Shown one piece after another: positions 9,695-17,546 of a stretch of 64,000 nt of DNA. Each line of letters opens with the position of its first letter. Position 1 is the stretch's first letter. The notes beneath the pieces are model-generated. The model saw nothing but the letters and a program-made list of their open reading frames with translations. It ran no database searches and was not told where the DNA came from. This DNA is from Nocardioides sp. (GTDB lineage Bacteria > Actinomycetota > Actinomycetes > Propionibacteriales > Nocardioidaceae). The position numbers and the translations under genes are program-made. The DNA is taken from contig JBAOIH010000001.1 in NCBI GenBank assembly GCA_037045645.1, positions 2,146,001 to 2,210,000 of the forward strand. The letters are read 5' to 3'.

Positions 9695-9949
9695 ATGGAT
9701 TGGCGCAGCCGTTCCGCGTGTTTGGACGAGGACCCGGAGCTGTTCTTTCCCATCGGCAATACCGGCCCTGCGATCCTCCAGATCGAAGAGGCGAAGGCCG
9801 TCTGCCGACGCTGCGAGGTGCGCGAACAGTGCCTGGCGTGGGCCATCGAGGCTGGTCAGGACCACGGAGTCTGGGGCGGCCTGAGCGAGGACGAGCGCCG
9901 GGCGCTCAAGCGTCGCAATGCCCGCAACCGCGTGCGTACCCCGGTCTGA
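9695..9949 (+). CDS. whiB1: WhiB1-type iron-sulfur transcription factor
   Basis: An 84-residue Wbl protein that binds a 4Fe-4S cluster and acts with the principal sigma factor; WhiB1 of mycobacteria is essential and nitric-oxide sensitive. The start MDWRSRSACLDEDPELFFP, the cysteines in ACLDED, AVCRRCEVREQC (CxxC...C) and the turn GVWGGLSEDERRALKRRN are all present. The ATG at 9695 is chosen because Wbl proteins of this class begin MDWR; an in-frame upstream start at 9602 would overlap the CRP-type site. The divergent-from-pdtaS arrangement of mycobacteria is replaced here by convergence of whiB1 and pdtaS. Confidence 0.95.
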   Translation: MDWRSRSACLDEDPELFFPIGNTGPAILQIEEAKAVCRRCEVREQCLAWAIEAGQDHGVWGGLSEDERRALKRRNARNRVRTPV

Positions 9950-9973
9950 GCGCCGAGCAGAGCCGGCCTGAAC

Positions 9974-11440
9974 TCACGTCGCCGTCAACACCAACTCCAC
10001 CAGCACTCCGCGTCCCGGCTTCGCGGAGCCGATGCGGAAGGTGCCGGCGAGTTCACTCTCGACCAGCGTCTTGATGATCGACAGGCCGAGGCTGGCCGAC
10101 TGATCGGGATCGAAGTGCGCGGGCAGGCCGCGCCCATCGTCGAGCACGTCGACCAGCAGGCGACCCCGCTCGCGTCGCGCCGTGATCTCGATGGAGCCCT
10201 CGTCGCCCTCGGCGAAACCGTGTTCCACCCCGTTTTGCAAGATCTCGGTGAGCACCATCGCCAGTGCCGTAGCGGTCTCGGAGCGCAGGTTGCCGAACGC
10301 GCCGCGGCGCACGACTCGTACGTGGGCTCCGGTCGAGCTGACGTCGGTGACCATGTCGCCGAGCCGGTCCGCGATCTCGTCGAAGTCGACCACGCCTTCG
10401 AGCGAATGGCTCAATGTGTCGTGCACCAGCGCGATCGAACCGACCCGGCGCACCGCCTCCTGCAGCGCTTCGCGGGCGGCGGGCTCGTCGATCCGGCGAG
10501 CCTGCAGGCGCAACAGCGCCGCGACGGTCTGAAGGTTGTTCTTCACTCGGTGGTGGATCTCGCGGATGGTCGCGTCCTTGGTCACCAGTTCCCGATCGCG
10601 ACGACGCAGGTCCGTGACGTCGCGCACCAAGATCACCGCACCGAGATGTTCGCCGCCTCGCGTGAGCGCGATCGAGCGAAACACCACCGCGACATCGTCG
10701 GTGGCGACCTCGGAGTCGCGGTCTGCTCGGCCACCGAGGATCGCCGAGAGGGTCTCCTCGTCGCCGCGACGGGTCACCGGGACCAGCGCCCTCGTCACGT
10801 CCGCCAAGGAGAGACCGTCGAGGTCGCCGTGATGGCCCAGTCGGCGATACAGCGACAAGGCGTTGGGACTGGCATAACTGACCTGGCCGCCGGGTGTGAG
10901 CCGGAGGAACCCATCCCCCACGCGCGGTGAGTCGGCGTGATCGCCGCGCGCCGTCGGAGAGGGAAAGGTGCCCTCGGAGATCATCTGGGTGAGTTCGCCT
11001 GCCGTCTGGAGATAGGAGAGTTCCAGACGCGAGGGCGTACGGATCCCCTGCAGATTGGTGTTGCGCGCGACCACCGCGATCACGGCTCCGTTGCGGCGGA
11101 CGGGGATCGCCTCCACCCGTACCGGCACGTTGTCGCGCAACTCAGGGTCGCCGTCGCGCATCAGCCGTCCTTCGGACCAGGCGCGATCAAGCAGGTGTCG
11201 ACGACCGACCGGCACGAACGTGCCGACCACGTCGTCGACGTAGGCGGTCGGGCCGGTCGTCGGGCGCATCTGCGCGCCGGCCCAGAAACCTTGGCCGCTC
11301 TCGTCGGGCAGCCACAACACCAGGTCGGCGAAGGAGAGGTCGGCGATGATCTGCCAGTCGGCCATCAGACGCTGTAGCCAGGCGATGTCCTCATCGGTCA
11401 GGTCGGTGTGCGCACGGACCAACTCGGACAGGGACGGCAC
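9974..11440 (-). CDS. pdtaS: Two-component sensor histidine kinase PdtaS
   Basis: A soluble sensor kinase of about 488 residues. An N-terminal GAF-like domain starts SLSELVRAHTDLTDEDIAWL, and a central PAS domain follows (GDGFLRLTPGGQVSYASPNALSLY). The HisKA_2 box is REIHHRVKNNLQTVAALLRL, where His is the phosphoacceptor. The ATPase domain has LQNGVEHGF and DDGRGLP. In mycobacteria PdtaS phosphorylates the ANTAR RNA-binding regulator PdtaR, and its gene lies beside whiB1 as here; pdtaR is not in this window. The GTG at 11440 is preferred over an upstream ATG at 11479 by alignment with the known N-terminus from memory. Confidence 0.93.
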   Translation of the reverse strand: MPSLSELVRAHTDLTDEDIAWLQRLMADWQIIADLSFADLVLWLPDESGQGFWAGAQMRPTTGPTAYVDDVVGTFVPVGRRHLLDRAWSEGRLMRDGDPELRDNVPVRVEAIPVRRNGAVIAVVARNTNLQGIRTPSRLELSYLQTAGELTQMISEGTFPSPTARGDHADSPRVGDGFLRLTPGGQVSYASPNALSLYRRLGHHGDLDGLSLADVTRALVPVTRRGDEETLSAILGGRADRDSEVATDDVAVVFRSIALTRGGEHLGAVILVRDVTDLRRRDRELVTKDATIREIHHRVKNNLQTVAALLRLQARRIDEPAAREALQEAVRRVGSIALVHDTLSHSLEGVVDFDEIADRLGDMVTDVSSTGAHVRVVRRGAFGNLRSETATALAMVLTEILQNGVEHGFAEGDEGSIEITARRERGRLLVDVLDDGRGLPAHFDPDQSASLGLSIIKTLVESELAGTFRIGSAKPGRGVLVELVLTAT

Positions 11441-11477
11441 TGCGCCAGCGTAGACCCGGGTTTGGCAAGATGGCTTC

Positions 11478-12317
11478 ATGGTCTCGGGCTATTGGCGAAG
11501 GGTGATGGCGTCGGGCCTTGAGGTCCCGACAGACCGTGCCCTGACCGATCTGACCGCCGAATTGACCACCATGCTCGGCTCCCCGGACCCGGCTCAGCGA
11601 GACGGGATCGCCTTCCCGTTGCTCGCGACCTGGATCGAACGCGGCGTCTATGACGACCTGCTCCCAGGGCTGGGCGACGGGATGACCGCGGGTCTTACCG
11701 TCGGTCTCGGCGAGCAGGGTTGCGACACGGTCTTCCGCCGCAGCTTCTCGGCCCTCGTGTTGGCGCAGATCATCACCCGAGACACCGAGCACGGGCTGGT
11801 CTCCGCGGGGCAGGTGTTGCGCTGGGGCGACCACCTGATGTCGTGGCTGCTGCGTGAGAAGGATCTGCGCGGCTTCGTGACACAGAAGGGGTGGGCGCAC
11901 GCTCTCGCGCATGGCGCCGACGCCCTCGGCGCCCTCGCCGCGTCCCCGCACTGCCGGATTCACGAACTCACGGTGATCTTGGACGTCATCGCCGACCGGG
12001 TGCTCGTACGCGGGCAGCGGTTCACAGCCCGTGAGGACGACCGGCTCGCGCTGGCGACGCTGGAGGTGCTGCATCGCGGCACGGTGCCGCTGAGTGTCGT
12101 CGAACCCTGGATCGCGCGAATCGTGGCCGAGGCGACCGCGCGCACGCCCGAAGGCACCGACCCGGGCGACCACCAAGCAGCACCGGAGGCGTTCCTGCGT
12201 GCGCTGCACCTCCAACTCGCGCTAGGCCCACGCAAGCCGCCGTTGCGCGCGGATCTGTTGCTGGCTGTGGTGGCTGCGTTGAGCCGTACGAACGCCGCCT
12301 ACCTGCCCGCCCCCTGA
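11478..12317 (+). CDS. DUF2785 family protein
   Basis: This helical protein of up to 279 residues contains the DUF2785 signature region KGWAHALAHGADALGALAASP. The family has no established function; the repeat-like helical layout suggests a scaffold or protein-binding role. A second in-frame ATG (MASGLEVPTDRAL) is also possible as start, ten codons later. It is divergent from pdtaS, with their start regions nearly touching, so the two share a promoter region of about 40 bases. Confidence 0.75.
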   Translation: MVSGYWRRVMASGLEVPTDRALTDLTAELTTMLGSPDPAQRDGIAFPLLATWIERGVYDDLLPGLGDGMTAGLTVGLGEQGCDTVFRRSFSALVLAQIITRDTEHGLVSAGQVLRWGDHLMSWLLREKDLRGFVTQKGWAHALAHGADALGALAASPHCRIHELTVILDVIADRVLVRGQRFTAREDDRLALATLEVLHRGTVPLSVVEPWIARIVAEATARTPEGTDPGDHQAAPEAFLRALHLQLALGPRKPPLRADLLLAVVAALSRTNAAYLPAP

Positions 12318-12359
12318 CCGCCGGGCCCGGGGCAGGTTTCCGGCCGGTAACCTCCGTTC

Positions 12360-14021
12360 ATGAGCCAACAGATCAGCGGTCACTCCGGAGCCCTCGCCGT
12401 CGCCGTCGCCCGCGCTTACGGCGTCGAGACCATGTTCACTCTCTCGGGGGCGCATGTGTTCCCGATGTACGACGGAGCGGTGCAGGCCGATCCGCCGATG
12501 CGGCTCATGGACGTACGCCACGAGCAGACCGCCGCGTTCGCCGCCGAGGCGACCGGCAAACTCACCCGCACTCCCGGCCTCGCGGTCCTCACCGCCGGAC
12601 CCGGCGTCACCAACGGTGTGAGTGCCATCGCGCAGGCCCAGTTCGCCGGCTCACCCATGGTGGTCGTGGGCGGACGCGCCCCGCAGAACCGGTGGGGCAC
12701 CGGCTCGCTGCAGGAGTTGGATCAGCCGCCGATCGTCGCTCCGGTGGCCAAGCTCGCCCGGACCGTGATGACGGCCGGCGAAGTGCTTGCGGGGTTGGGT
12801 GAAGCGTTCTCAGCCGCCGGCTCGGCGCACCGCGGCCCCACGTTCGTCGACATTCCGATGGACGAGTTCTTCAACAATGCCGACGGGCCCGAGCCGATCG
12901 CGACGTACGCCCCTCGCGACGCTGTCGATACCGATGCGCTGGACCGGATCGCCATGCTGCTGGCCGAGGCCGAGCGCCCGGTGCTCGTGCTCGGGACCGA
13001 CGTCTGGGCCGATCGCGCGGAGGTCGCGGCACTCGACTTCGTCGAGGCCCTGCAGATTCCGACCCTGACCAACGGCATGGGCCGCGGGATCGTGCCGGGC
13101 GGCCATCCACTGTTGGTGACGAAGGCTCGCGGTCAGGCGCTGGGGCGCGCCGACCTGGTGATCGTCGTCGGCACCGCGCTGGACTTCCGGCTTGGCTACG
13201 GCCAATTCGGCGGGCCGGAGAAGAACGACGGGCTCCCCTTCGCCAAGGTCGTGCATGTGGCCGACTCGGCCGCGCAGATCTCCGGTCACGCCGACCTCGC
13301 CGCGTCGGCGTCCGGCGACCTGAGTGAGGTATTCACCGCGCTGTTGTCTGCGGTCGAACGCACAGCGCGCGCCGACTGGTCGGCGTGGACCGGCGCGCTC
13401 CAGGAGACGGTCGCGGTCGCCACGGCCAAGGACCGCGAACTGCTGTCCGCCGAGGCCGACCCGATCCACCCGGCACGCATCTACGGCGAACTCGTCCCGC
13501 GCCTGGCCGACGACTCGGTCGTGATCGGGGACGGTGGCGACTTCGTGTCGTTCGCGGGCAAGTTCGTGGAGCCCCAGCGTCCTGGCGGCTGGCTGGACCC
13601 GGGGCCGTACGGCTGCCTCGGTGCCGGCCTAGGCGCCGCGATCGCCGCGCGGCTGGCTCGCCCGTCTGCCCAGATCACGCTGCTGCTCGGCGACGGCGCG
13701 GCCGGCTTCTCGCTGATGGATGTCGACACCTTGGTCCGCCACAATCTGCCGGTCGTGATGGTGATGGGCAACAACGCTGCGTGGGGTCTGGAGAAGGGCC
13801 CGATGCAGATGCTCTATGGCTATGACGTCGTGGCTGACCTCTCCCCCACTACCTCGTACGACGGTGTCGTGCGGGCGCTGGGCGGCGGTGGCGAGACGGT
13901 CACGGATCCCAAGCAGATCGGTCCGGCGCTGGATCGGGCGTACGCCTCCGGGGTGCCCTATCTGGTCAACGTGGTCACGGACGTGAACGCGGCCTACCCG
14001 CGCAACACGTTCGGCATCTGA
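12360..14021 (+). CDS. Thiamine-diphosphate enzyme, acetolactate synthase large-subunit family (IlvG-like)
   Basis: A 553-residue three-domain ThDP enzyme. The N-terminal pyrimidine domain carries the catalytic glutamate in VRHEQTAAFAAEATGK. The C-terminal domain has the ThDP motif GDGAAGFSLMDVDTL...GNNAAWG. Closest relatives by feel are the actinobacterial IlvG/2-hydroxyacyl-CoA lyase-like proteins rather than the true IlvB. No regulatory small subunit (ilvN) is nearby, so a role in branched-chain amino acid synthesis is doubtful. An acyltransferase and a hotdog protein follow at once, which may hint at acyl-group metabolism. Confidence 0.82.
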   Translation: MSQQISGHSGALAVAVARAYGVETMFTLSGAHVFPMYDGAVQADPPMRLMDVRHEQTAAFAAEATGKLTRTPGLAVLTAGPGVTNGVSAIAQAQFAGSPMVVVGGRAPQNRWGTGSLQELDQPPIVAPVAKLARTVMTAGEVLAGLGEAFSAAGSAHRGPTFVDIPMDEFFNNADGPEPIATYAPRDAVDTDALDRIAMLLAEAERPVLVLGTDVWADRAEVAALDFVEALQIPTLTNGMGRGIVPGGHPLLVTKARGQALGRADLVIVVGTALDFRLGYGQFGGPEKNDGLPFAKVVHVADSAAQISGHADLAASASGDLSEVFTALLSAVERTARADWSAWTGALQETVAVATAKDRELLSAEADPIHPARIYGELVPRLADDSVVIGDGGDFVSFAGKFVEPQRPGGWLDPGPYGCLGAGLGAAIAARLARPSAQITLLLGDGAAGFSLMDVDTLVRHNLPVVMVMGNNAAWGLEKGPMQMLYGYDVVADLSPTTSYDGVVRALGGGGETVTDPKQIGPALDRAYASGVPYLVNVVTDVNAAYPRNTFGI

Positions 14022-14025
14022 GTTG

Positions 14026-14529
14026 GTGCGCCCTTTGCCGTCGTACCAGATCCGGATGGCTCGGGAGAGCGAGTTCGAGGCCATCGGCGACCTGACCGTC
14101 GCGGCGTACGCCTCCTTCACCCAGGGTCCGGGCGACCCCTACATCCAGCGGCTGCGAGACACTCGGACCAGGGCGACGCAGGCCGAACTGTGGGTCGCGG
14201 TGTCGGACGGTCGGCTCCTCGGCAGCGTCACGTACACGCCGCCCGGCTCGCCGTGGCGCGAACTCTCGGCCGACTCGGACGAGGGCGAGTTCCGGATGCT
14301 GTCGGTTCATCCCGACGCCCGGGGGCTCGGGGTGGGCGATGCTTTGGTGTCGCGCTGCGAGGAGCGGTCGGTCGACGACGGAGCCACCTCGATGGTGCTC
14401 TCCTCGCTGCCCGACATGCGCGATGCGCACCGCCTGTACGCTCGGCGCGGCTATCAGCGCGCACCCGAACGAGACTGGAGTCCCGTGCCAGGAACCGAAC
14501 TGATCGCCTTCACCAAGGAGTTGAGATGA
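14026..14529 (+). CDS. GNAT family N-acetyltransferase
   Basis: About 167 residues of the GCN5-related acetyltransferase fold. The acetyl-CoA loop appears as LSVHPDARGLGVGDALV (R/Q-x-x-G-x-G/A type) at about residue 100, followed by DAHRLYARRGYQRAPERDW typical of the C-terminal half. The start is GTG at 14026 or TTG one codon earlier. It begins directly after the ThDP enzyme and its stop overlaps the next start by 4 bases. Substrate unknown. Confidence 0.85.
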   Translation: MRPLPSYQIRMARESEFEAIGDLTVAAYASFTQGPGDPYIQRLRDTRTRATQAELWVAVSDGRLLGSVTYTPPGSPWRELSADSDEGEFRMLSVHPDARGLGVGDALVSRCEERSVDDGATSMVLSSLPDMRDAHRLYARRGYQRAPERDWSPVPGTELIAFTKELR

Positions 14530-14882
14530 CCGTGTTGTCCTTCACCGTGACAGACGCAGACACCGCGCAGGCGGTCGGATCGGGATCGCTGCCCGTGTTG
14601 GGCACGCCCCGGCTGATCGCCTGGTGCGAAGCCGCGACCTGCGCCGCGATCGAGCCGGCCCTGTCCGAGGGCGCCACCTCAGTCGGCACCCGGATCCAGT
14701 TCGAGCATCTCGCCGCGTCGGCCGTGGGGTCGACGGTGAGCGTCACAGCCGACAGCGCGTACGTCGACGGGCGACTGCATCGCTTCACCGTCGCCGCGCG
14801 CGAGGGGGACCGACTGATCGGCACTGGGGAGGTCACCCGCGTGATCGTGGATGCCGAGCGGTTCATGTCACGCGTCGGCTGA
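14526..14882 (+). CDS. Hotdog-fold thioesterase-like protein
   Basis: This 118-residue protein resembles the fluoroacetyl-CoA-thioesterase (FlK)-like hotdog group. It has LGTPRLIAWCEAATCAAIEPAL, then TSVGTRIQFEHLAASAVGSTVSV and the C-terminal strand GTGEVTRVIVDAERF. It probably hydrolyses or binds an acyl-CoA. The ATG overlaps the stop of the acetyltransferase gene (ATGA), so expression is coupled; a longer frame starting at 14190 lies inside that gene and is rejected. Confidence 0.75.
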   Translation: MTVLSFTVTDADTAQAVGSGSLPVLGTPRLIAWCEAATCAAIEPALSEGATSVGTRIQFEHLAASAVGSTVSVTADSAYVDGRLHRFTVAAREGDRLIGTGEVTRVIVDAERFMSRVG

Positions 14883-14961
14883 CCCCACGGACCGACCCGC
14901 GATTAGCGGCGCCGCCCACGATTTGAGAGACTGATCCGCACTTCGATCCAGGAGGAACACC

Positions 14962-15036
14962 ATGGGCAAGACCGGCCGCAAGCGCCGCGCGCGTAAGAAG
15001 AAGGGCGCGAACCACGGCAAGCGCCCCAACGCGTGA
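14962..15036 (+). CDS. 50S ribosomal protein bL37 (24 residues)
   Basis: A very short, strongly basic protein: starts MGKTGRKRRARKKKG, ends ANHGKRPNA. It matches, from memory, the actinobacteria-specific bL37 of mycobacterial 50S structures, including the invariant ANHGKRPN tail. An excellent ribosome binding site (CCAGGAGGAACACC) precedes the ATG and a hairpin terminator follows. It is too short for ordinary gene calling. It seems to be a single-gene unit ahead of the convergent sigR-rsrA operon. Confidence 0.9.
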   Translation: MGKTGRKRRARKKKGANHGKRPNA

Positions 15037-15054
15037 GCTGATCTCAGCGTCGCG

Positions 15055-15077
15055 GACCCCCGGCATCGCCGGGGGTC
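15055..15077 (+). terminator. Bidirectional hairpin terminator after bL37
   Basis: GACCCCCGGC and GCCGGGGGTC form a perfect 10-bp stem with an ATC loop, placed between the bL37 stop and the convergent rsrA stop. It can serve both strands. Confidence 0.75.
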
Positions 15078-15097
15078 TCGTCAATTCACGAGGCCGG

Positions 15098-15376
15098 TCA
15101 GCCTTCGAGTTCGATCCGGACTTCACGGATCGACATCAGCACCCGCGCGCGCAGGTCCTCGGGCGCCCTTTCGGCACACGAGCGGGCTACGACCGCCTTC
15201 ACGGTGCGTTGCACCTCGTATCGTTCGTGACACGGCGTGCAGCCGTCGATGTGCAGGCGTACCGCCACCACATCCTCGTCGGCCAGTTCGTTGTCGATCA
15301 GATAGACGATCGAATCCAGGAACTGCGCGCACTCGGCGGTGACGCCGAAGCCGTGGTTGTGCTCGCCGGCGCTCAC
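15098..15376 (-). CDS. rsrA: Zinc-binding redox anti-sigma factor RsrA
   Basis: A 92-residue ZAS-family anti-sigma factor. The zinc motif HIDGCTPCHERYE (HxxxCxxC) is at about residues 42-49, with a further N-terminal cysteine in TAECAQFLD. In Streptomyces and mycobacteria the homologues RsrA/RshA hold SigR/SigH under reducing conditions and release it when disulfides form and zinc is lost. Its start overlaps the sigR stop by 4 bases, the standard sigR-rsrA arrangement. Confidence 0.93.
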   Translation of the reverse strand: MSAGEHNHGFGVTAECAQFLDSIVYLIDNELADEDVVAVRLHIDGCTPCHERYEVQRTVKAVVARSCAERAPEDLRARVLMSIREVRIELEG

Positions 15377-16014
15377 GAGTCGGCTCCTTCCGAGATCCGC
15401 ACGAGATCGTTGTCTCGGACGTAGTCGGTGAGCAGATCACGCAACTGGCGACGTCCGCGGTGCAGTCGCGACATCACGGTGCCGATCGGCGTACCCATGA
15501 TCTCGGCGATCTCCTTGTAGGGGAATCCTTCGACATCGGCGAGATAGACCGCCAATCGGAACTCTTCGGGCAGCTTCTGCAAGGCCTGCTTGATCTCGCT
15601 GTCGGGCAGGTGCTCCAACGCCTCCATCTCGGCGGACTTCAACCCGCCGGAGGTGTGCGCCTCGGCGCGAGCCAACTGCCAGTCCTCGATCTCACCCGAC
15701 TCGCCGGTCAGCGACTGCTGCGGCTGGCGCTGCTTCTTGCGGTAGGTGTTGATGAAGGTGTTGGTCAGGATGCGATACATCCACGCTTTGAGGTTGGTGC
15801 CGGGCTTGAACTGGTGGAAGGAGGCCCACGCCTTCGCGAAGGTCTCCTGCACCAGGTCGTCGGCATCCGCGGGGTTGCGAGTCATCCGCATGGCGGCGCC
15901 GTAGAGCTGGTCGAGCAACGGCACGGCGTCACGCTCGAAGCGCACCAAGCGCTCGGCGTCGGTCTCGTGCGCGAGGTCGATCGCCTCGGGATCTGTGTCG
16001 TATGAGTCTGTCAT
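15373..16014 (-). CDS. sigR: ECF sigma factor SigR/SigH for thiol-oxidative stress
   Basis: A 213-residue ECF sigma factor from MTDSYDTDPEAI. Region 2 has LYGAAMRMTRNPADADDLVQ and KAWMYRILTNTFINTYRKK; region 4 has LPEEFRLAVYLADVEGFPYKE followed by GTPIGTVMSRLHRGRRQL. It controls thioredoxin, mycothiol and protein-quality genes in relatives. The frame stays open to an ATG at 16083, which would add 23 residues; a SigR-type promoter lies right before that ATG, so a longer form may be made during stress. Confidence 0.95.
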   Translation of the reverse strand: MTDSYDTDPEAIDLAHETDAERLVRFERDAVPLLDQLYGAAMRMTRNPADADDLVQETFAKAWASFHQFKPGTNLKAWMYRILTNTFINTYRKKQRQPQQSLTGESGEIEDWQLARAEAHTSGGLKSAEMEALEHLPDSEIKQALQKLPEEFRLAVYLADVEGFPYKEIAEIMGTPIGTVMSRLHRGRRQLRDLLTDYVRDNDLVRISEGADS

Positions 16015-16092
16015 CACGGGCCAGCCTAGTCGGGATAGCGACAACGCACTGGTCCCCCGCGGTCTCTCCAGGACTGCCTGCATGAGGCGGAT

Positions 16093-16118
16093 AACGTCGA
16101 GGATCGCTCAACGATTCC
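16093..16118 (-). promoter_or_regulatory. SigR-dependent autoregulatory promoter (GGAAT-N18-GTT)
   Basis: On the minus strand GGAAT (16118-16114) and GTT (16095-16093) are separated by exactly 18 bases, the SigR/SigH consensus. Nine bases separate GTT from the ATG at 16083, so transcripts would begin at or within a few bases of that codon. The -35 element lies next to and inside the 3' end of the upstream hydrolase gene. Confidence 0.8.
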
Positions 16119-16743
16119 CGAACGATCGGATCCACCAGTCCAGCACCGATTCCGTGAGCAGTCGGGCCACCCCTTCGGCACCCAACGTGGACGACTTGGC
16201 CACCTTGAGCCCGTGGTCGGCGCCCGGCACCACCACAAGCTCCCACTCCTGGTCGGGGAACTCCTCGGGACGCCCCATCGGGTCGCGCTCCCCTTGCAGG
16301 ATCAGGGTCGCAACGCCTGCGCCGGTCAACTCGTCGAGTCGGGACTTCTCGGGGCGTCCTGGCGGATGCAACGGGAACGCCAGCGCGAGGAGCCCGGCGG
16401 CGCCGAGCGCTCGTGCCGTACGAGCCGCCGACCGCGCGCCGGCCGAGCGACCGCCCACGACGAGAAGCCCCCCGGTGTCGAGAAGACCGGCGGCTGCTGT
16501 CAGTCCTACGTCGAGCGTGGCCGGCGGCGTCGCGACCTTGCGACCGGCCACGCGCCAGGGTTGCTCGAACCTCGCCACCGTGATGCCTGCGGCAGGCAGG
16601 GTGGCGGCCAACGCCGCGAGGTCGTGGGTGTCGATCCCGTTGCCCGCACCATGACTGAGCAGCAGCGTGCCTCGCGGAACCGCTGCCGCCTCGATGACCA
16701 GTCGCCCCGGTCCGTACGCCGTGTCGACCTCGATCCGGCTCAC
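16108..16743 (-). CDS. Alpha/beta hydrolase of the dienelactone hydrolase/KANSL3-TEX30 type
   Basis: A 211-residue protein with an oxyanion LLSHGAGNG loop near residue 30, a VVGGRSAGARSAARTA nucleophile elbow (serine in GRSAG) and the C-terminal acid/His region QGERDPMG...VPGADHGL. This is the small dienelactone-hydrolase-like group; substrate unknown. The GTG at 16743 is chosen because it forms a GTGA overlap with the SRAP gene; the longer open frame upstream has arginine-rich shadow composition. The sigR promoter overlaps its 3' end. Confidence 0.82.
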   Translation of the reverse strand: MSRIEVDTAYGPGRLVIEAAAVPRGTLLLSHGAGNGIDTHDLAALAATLPAAGITVARFEQPWRVAGRKVATPPATLDVGLTAAAGLLDTGGLLVVGGRSAGARSAARTARALGAAGLLALAFPLHPPGRPEKSRLDELTGAGVATLILQGERDPMGRPEEFPDQEWELVVVPGADHGLKVAKSSTLGAEGVARLLTESVLDWWIRSFGNR

Positions 16744-17528
16744 CACAGGGCGTCCTCGGTGTCCGACTGGATGGTGTCCGGCTGGGCGGTGTCCGGCTCG
16801 ATCGGAATCGGCTTGATCAGCTCCGGCCCGTTGTTCTTGACGTTGTTGACCAGGGTCGCCACCGGGTAGGCGTCCAGGTGTCCGGGCGCGGCGGGTTGGA
16901 GAAGGTCGAGAAGATCGGGACCGGAGACACGCGGGTCGAGCCACCCCTGCCAACGATCTGGCTCGACCATCAACGGCATCCGGTCATGCAAGTGTCCCAG
17001 TGAGTCTTCGGCGGTCGTCGTGATCACCGTCGCGGTCCATCGAAACCGGTCCGGGTCGTCTTCGGCACGGCTCGGGTCTCGCCAGATCTCATAAAGCCCG
17101 GCCATCGCCAAGATCCCACCGTCTCTCGGGGTGATGTAGAAGGGCTGTTTGACCGGCTTGCCGCCACGACCGGTCCGTTCGGTGGGATACCACTCGAAGT
17201 ATCCGTCCGCAGGCAGGAGGCAACGCCGCTTCGCGAAGGCTTTGCGAAAACTCGGCTTCTCGGCGACCGTCTCCATCCGCGCGTTGATCAACCGACTGCC
17301 GATGCTGGCGTCCTTGGCCCACGAAGGCACCAACCCCCAACGCAGGACTCGCAACTGGCGTTCGGGCTCATCCTCCTCGGCAGGAGGTCGGGCCACGACG
17401 CCGTAGATCTCCTTGGTGGGCGCCACGTTGAAGTCCGGCTCGAGAGGCGCGGCGAAACGGGGGGTCCGGATCTCGAACTCTTCGATCAGGTCCTCGGGTT
17501 GGCGACTCGACGCATAGCGACCACACAC
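16740..17528 (-). CDS. SRAP (HMCES/YedK) family abasic-site DNA-protein crosslinker
   Basis: Crosslinks to abasic sites in single-stranded DNA through Cys2, protecting forks during SOS-type damage. The 262-residue protein has the exposed MCGRYASS start (catalytic Cys2), the NARMETVAEKPSFRKAF segment with the active-site Asn and Glu, RRCLLPADGYFEW, and the conserved His in LHDRMPLMV. All hallmark residues are present. It leads a two-gene unit with the hydrolase. Confidence 0.93.
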   Translation of the reverse strand: MCGRYASSRQPEDLIEEFEIRTPRFAAPLEPDFNVAPTKEIYGVVARPPAEEDEPERQLRVLRWGLVPSWAKDASIGSRLINARMETVAEKPSFRKAFAKRRCLLPADGYFEWYPTERTGRGGKPVKQPFYITPRDGGILAMAGLYEIWRDPSRAEDDPDRFRWTATVITTTAEDSLGHLHDRMPLMVEPDRWQGWLDPRVSGPDLLDLLQPAAPGHLDAYPVATLVNNVKNNGPELIKPIPIEPDTAQPDTIQSDTEDALW

Positions 17529-17546
17529 AGACCCAGCCTAGGTGGC

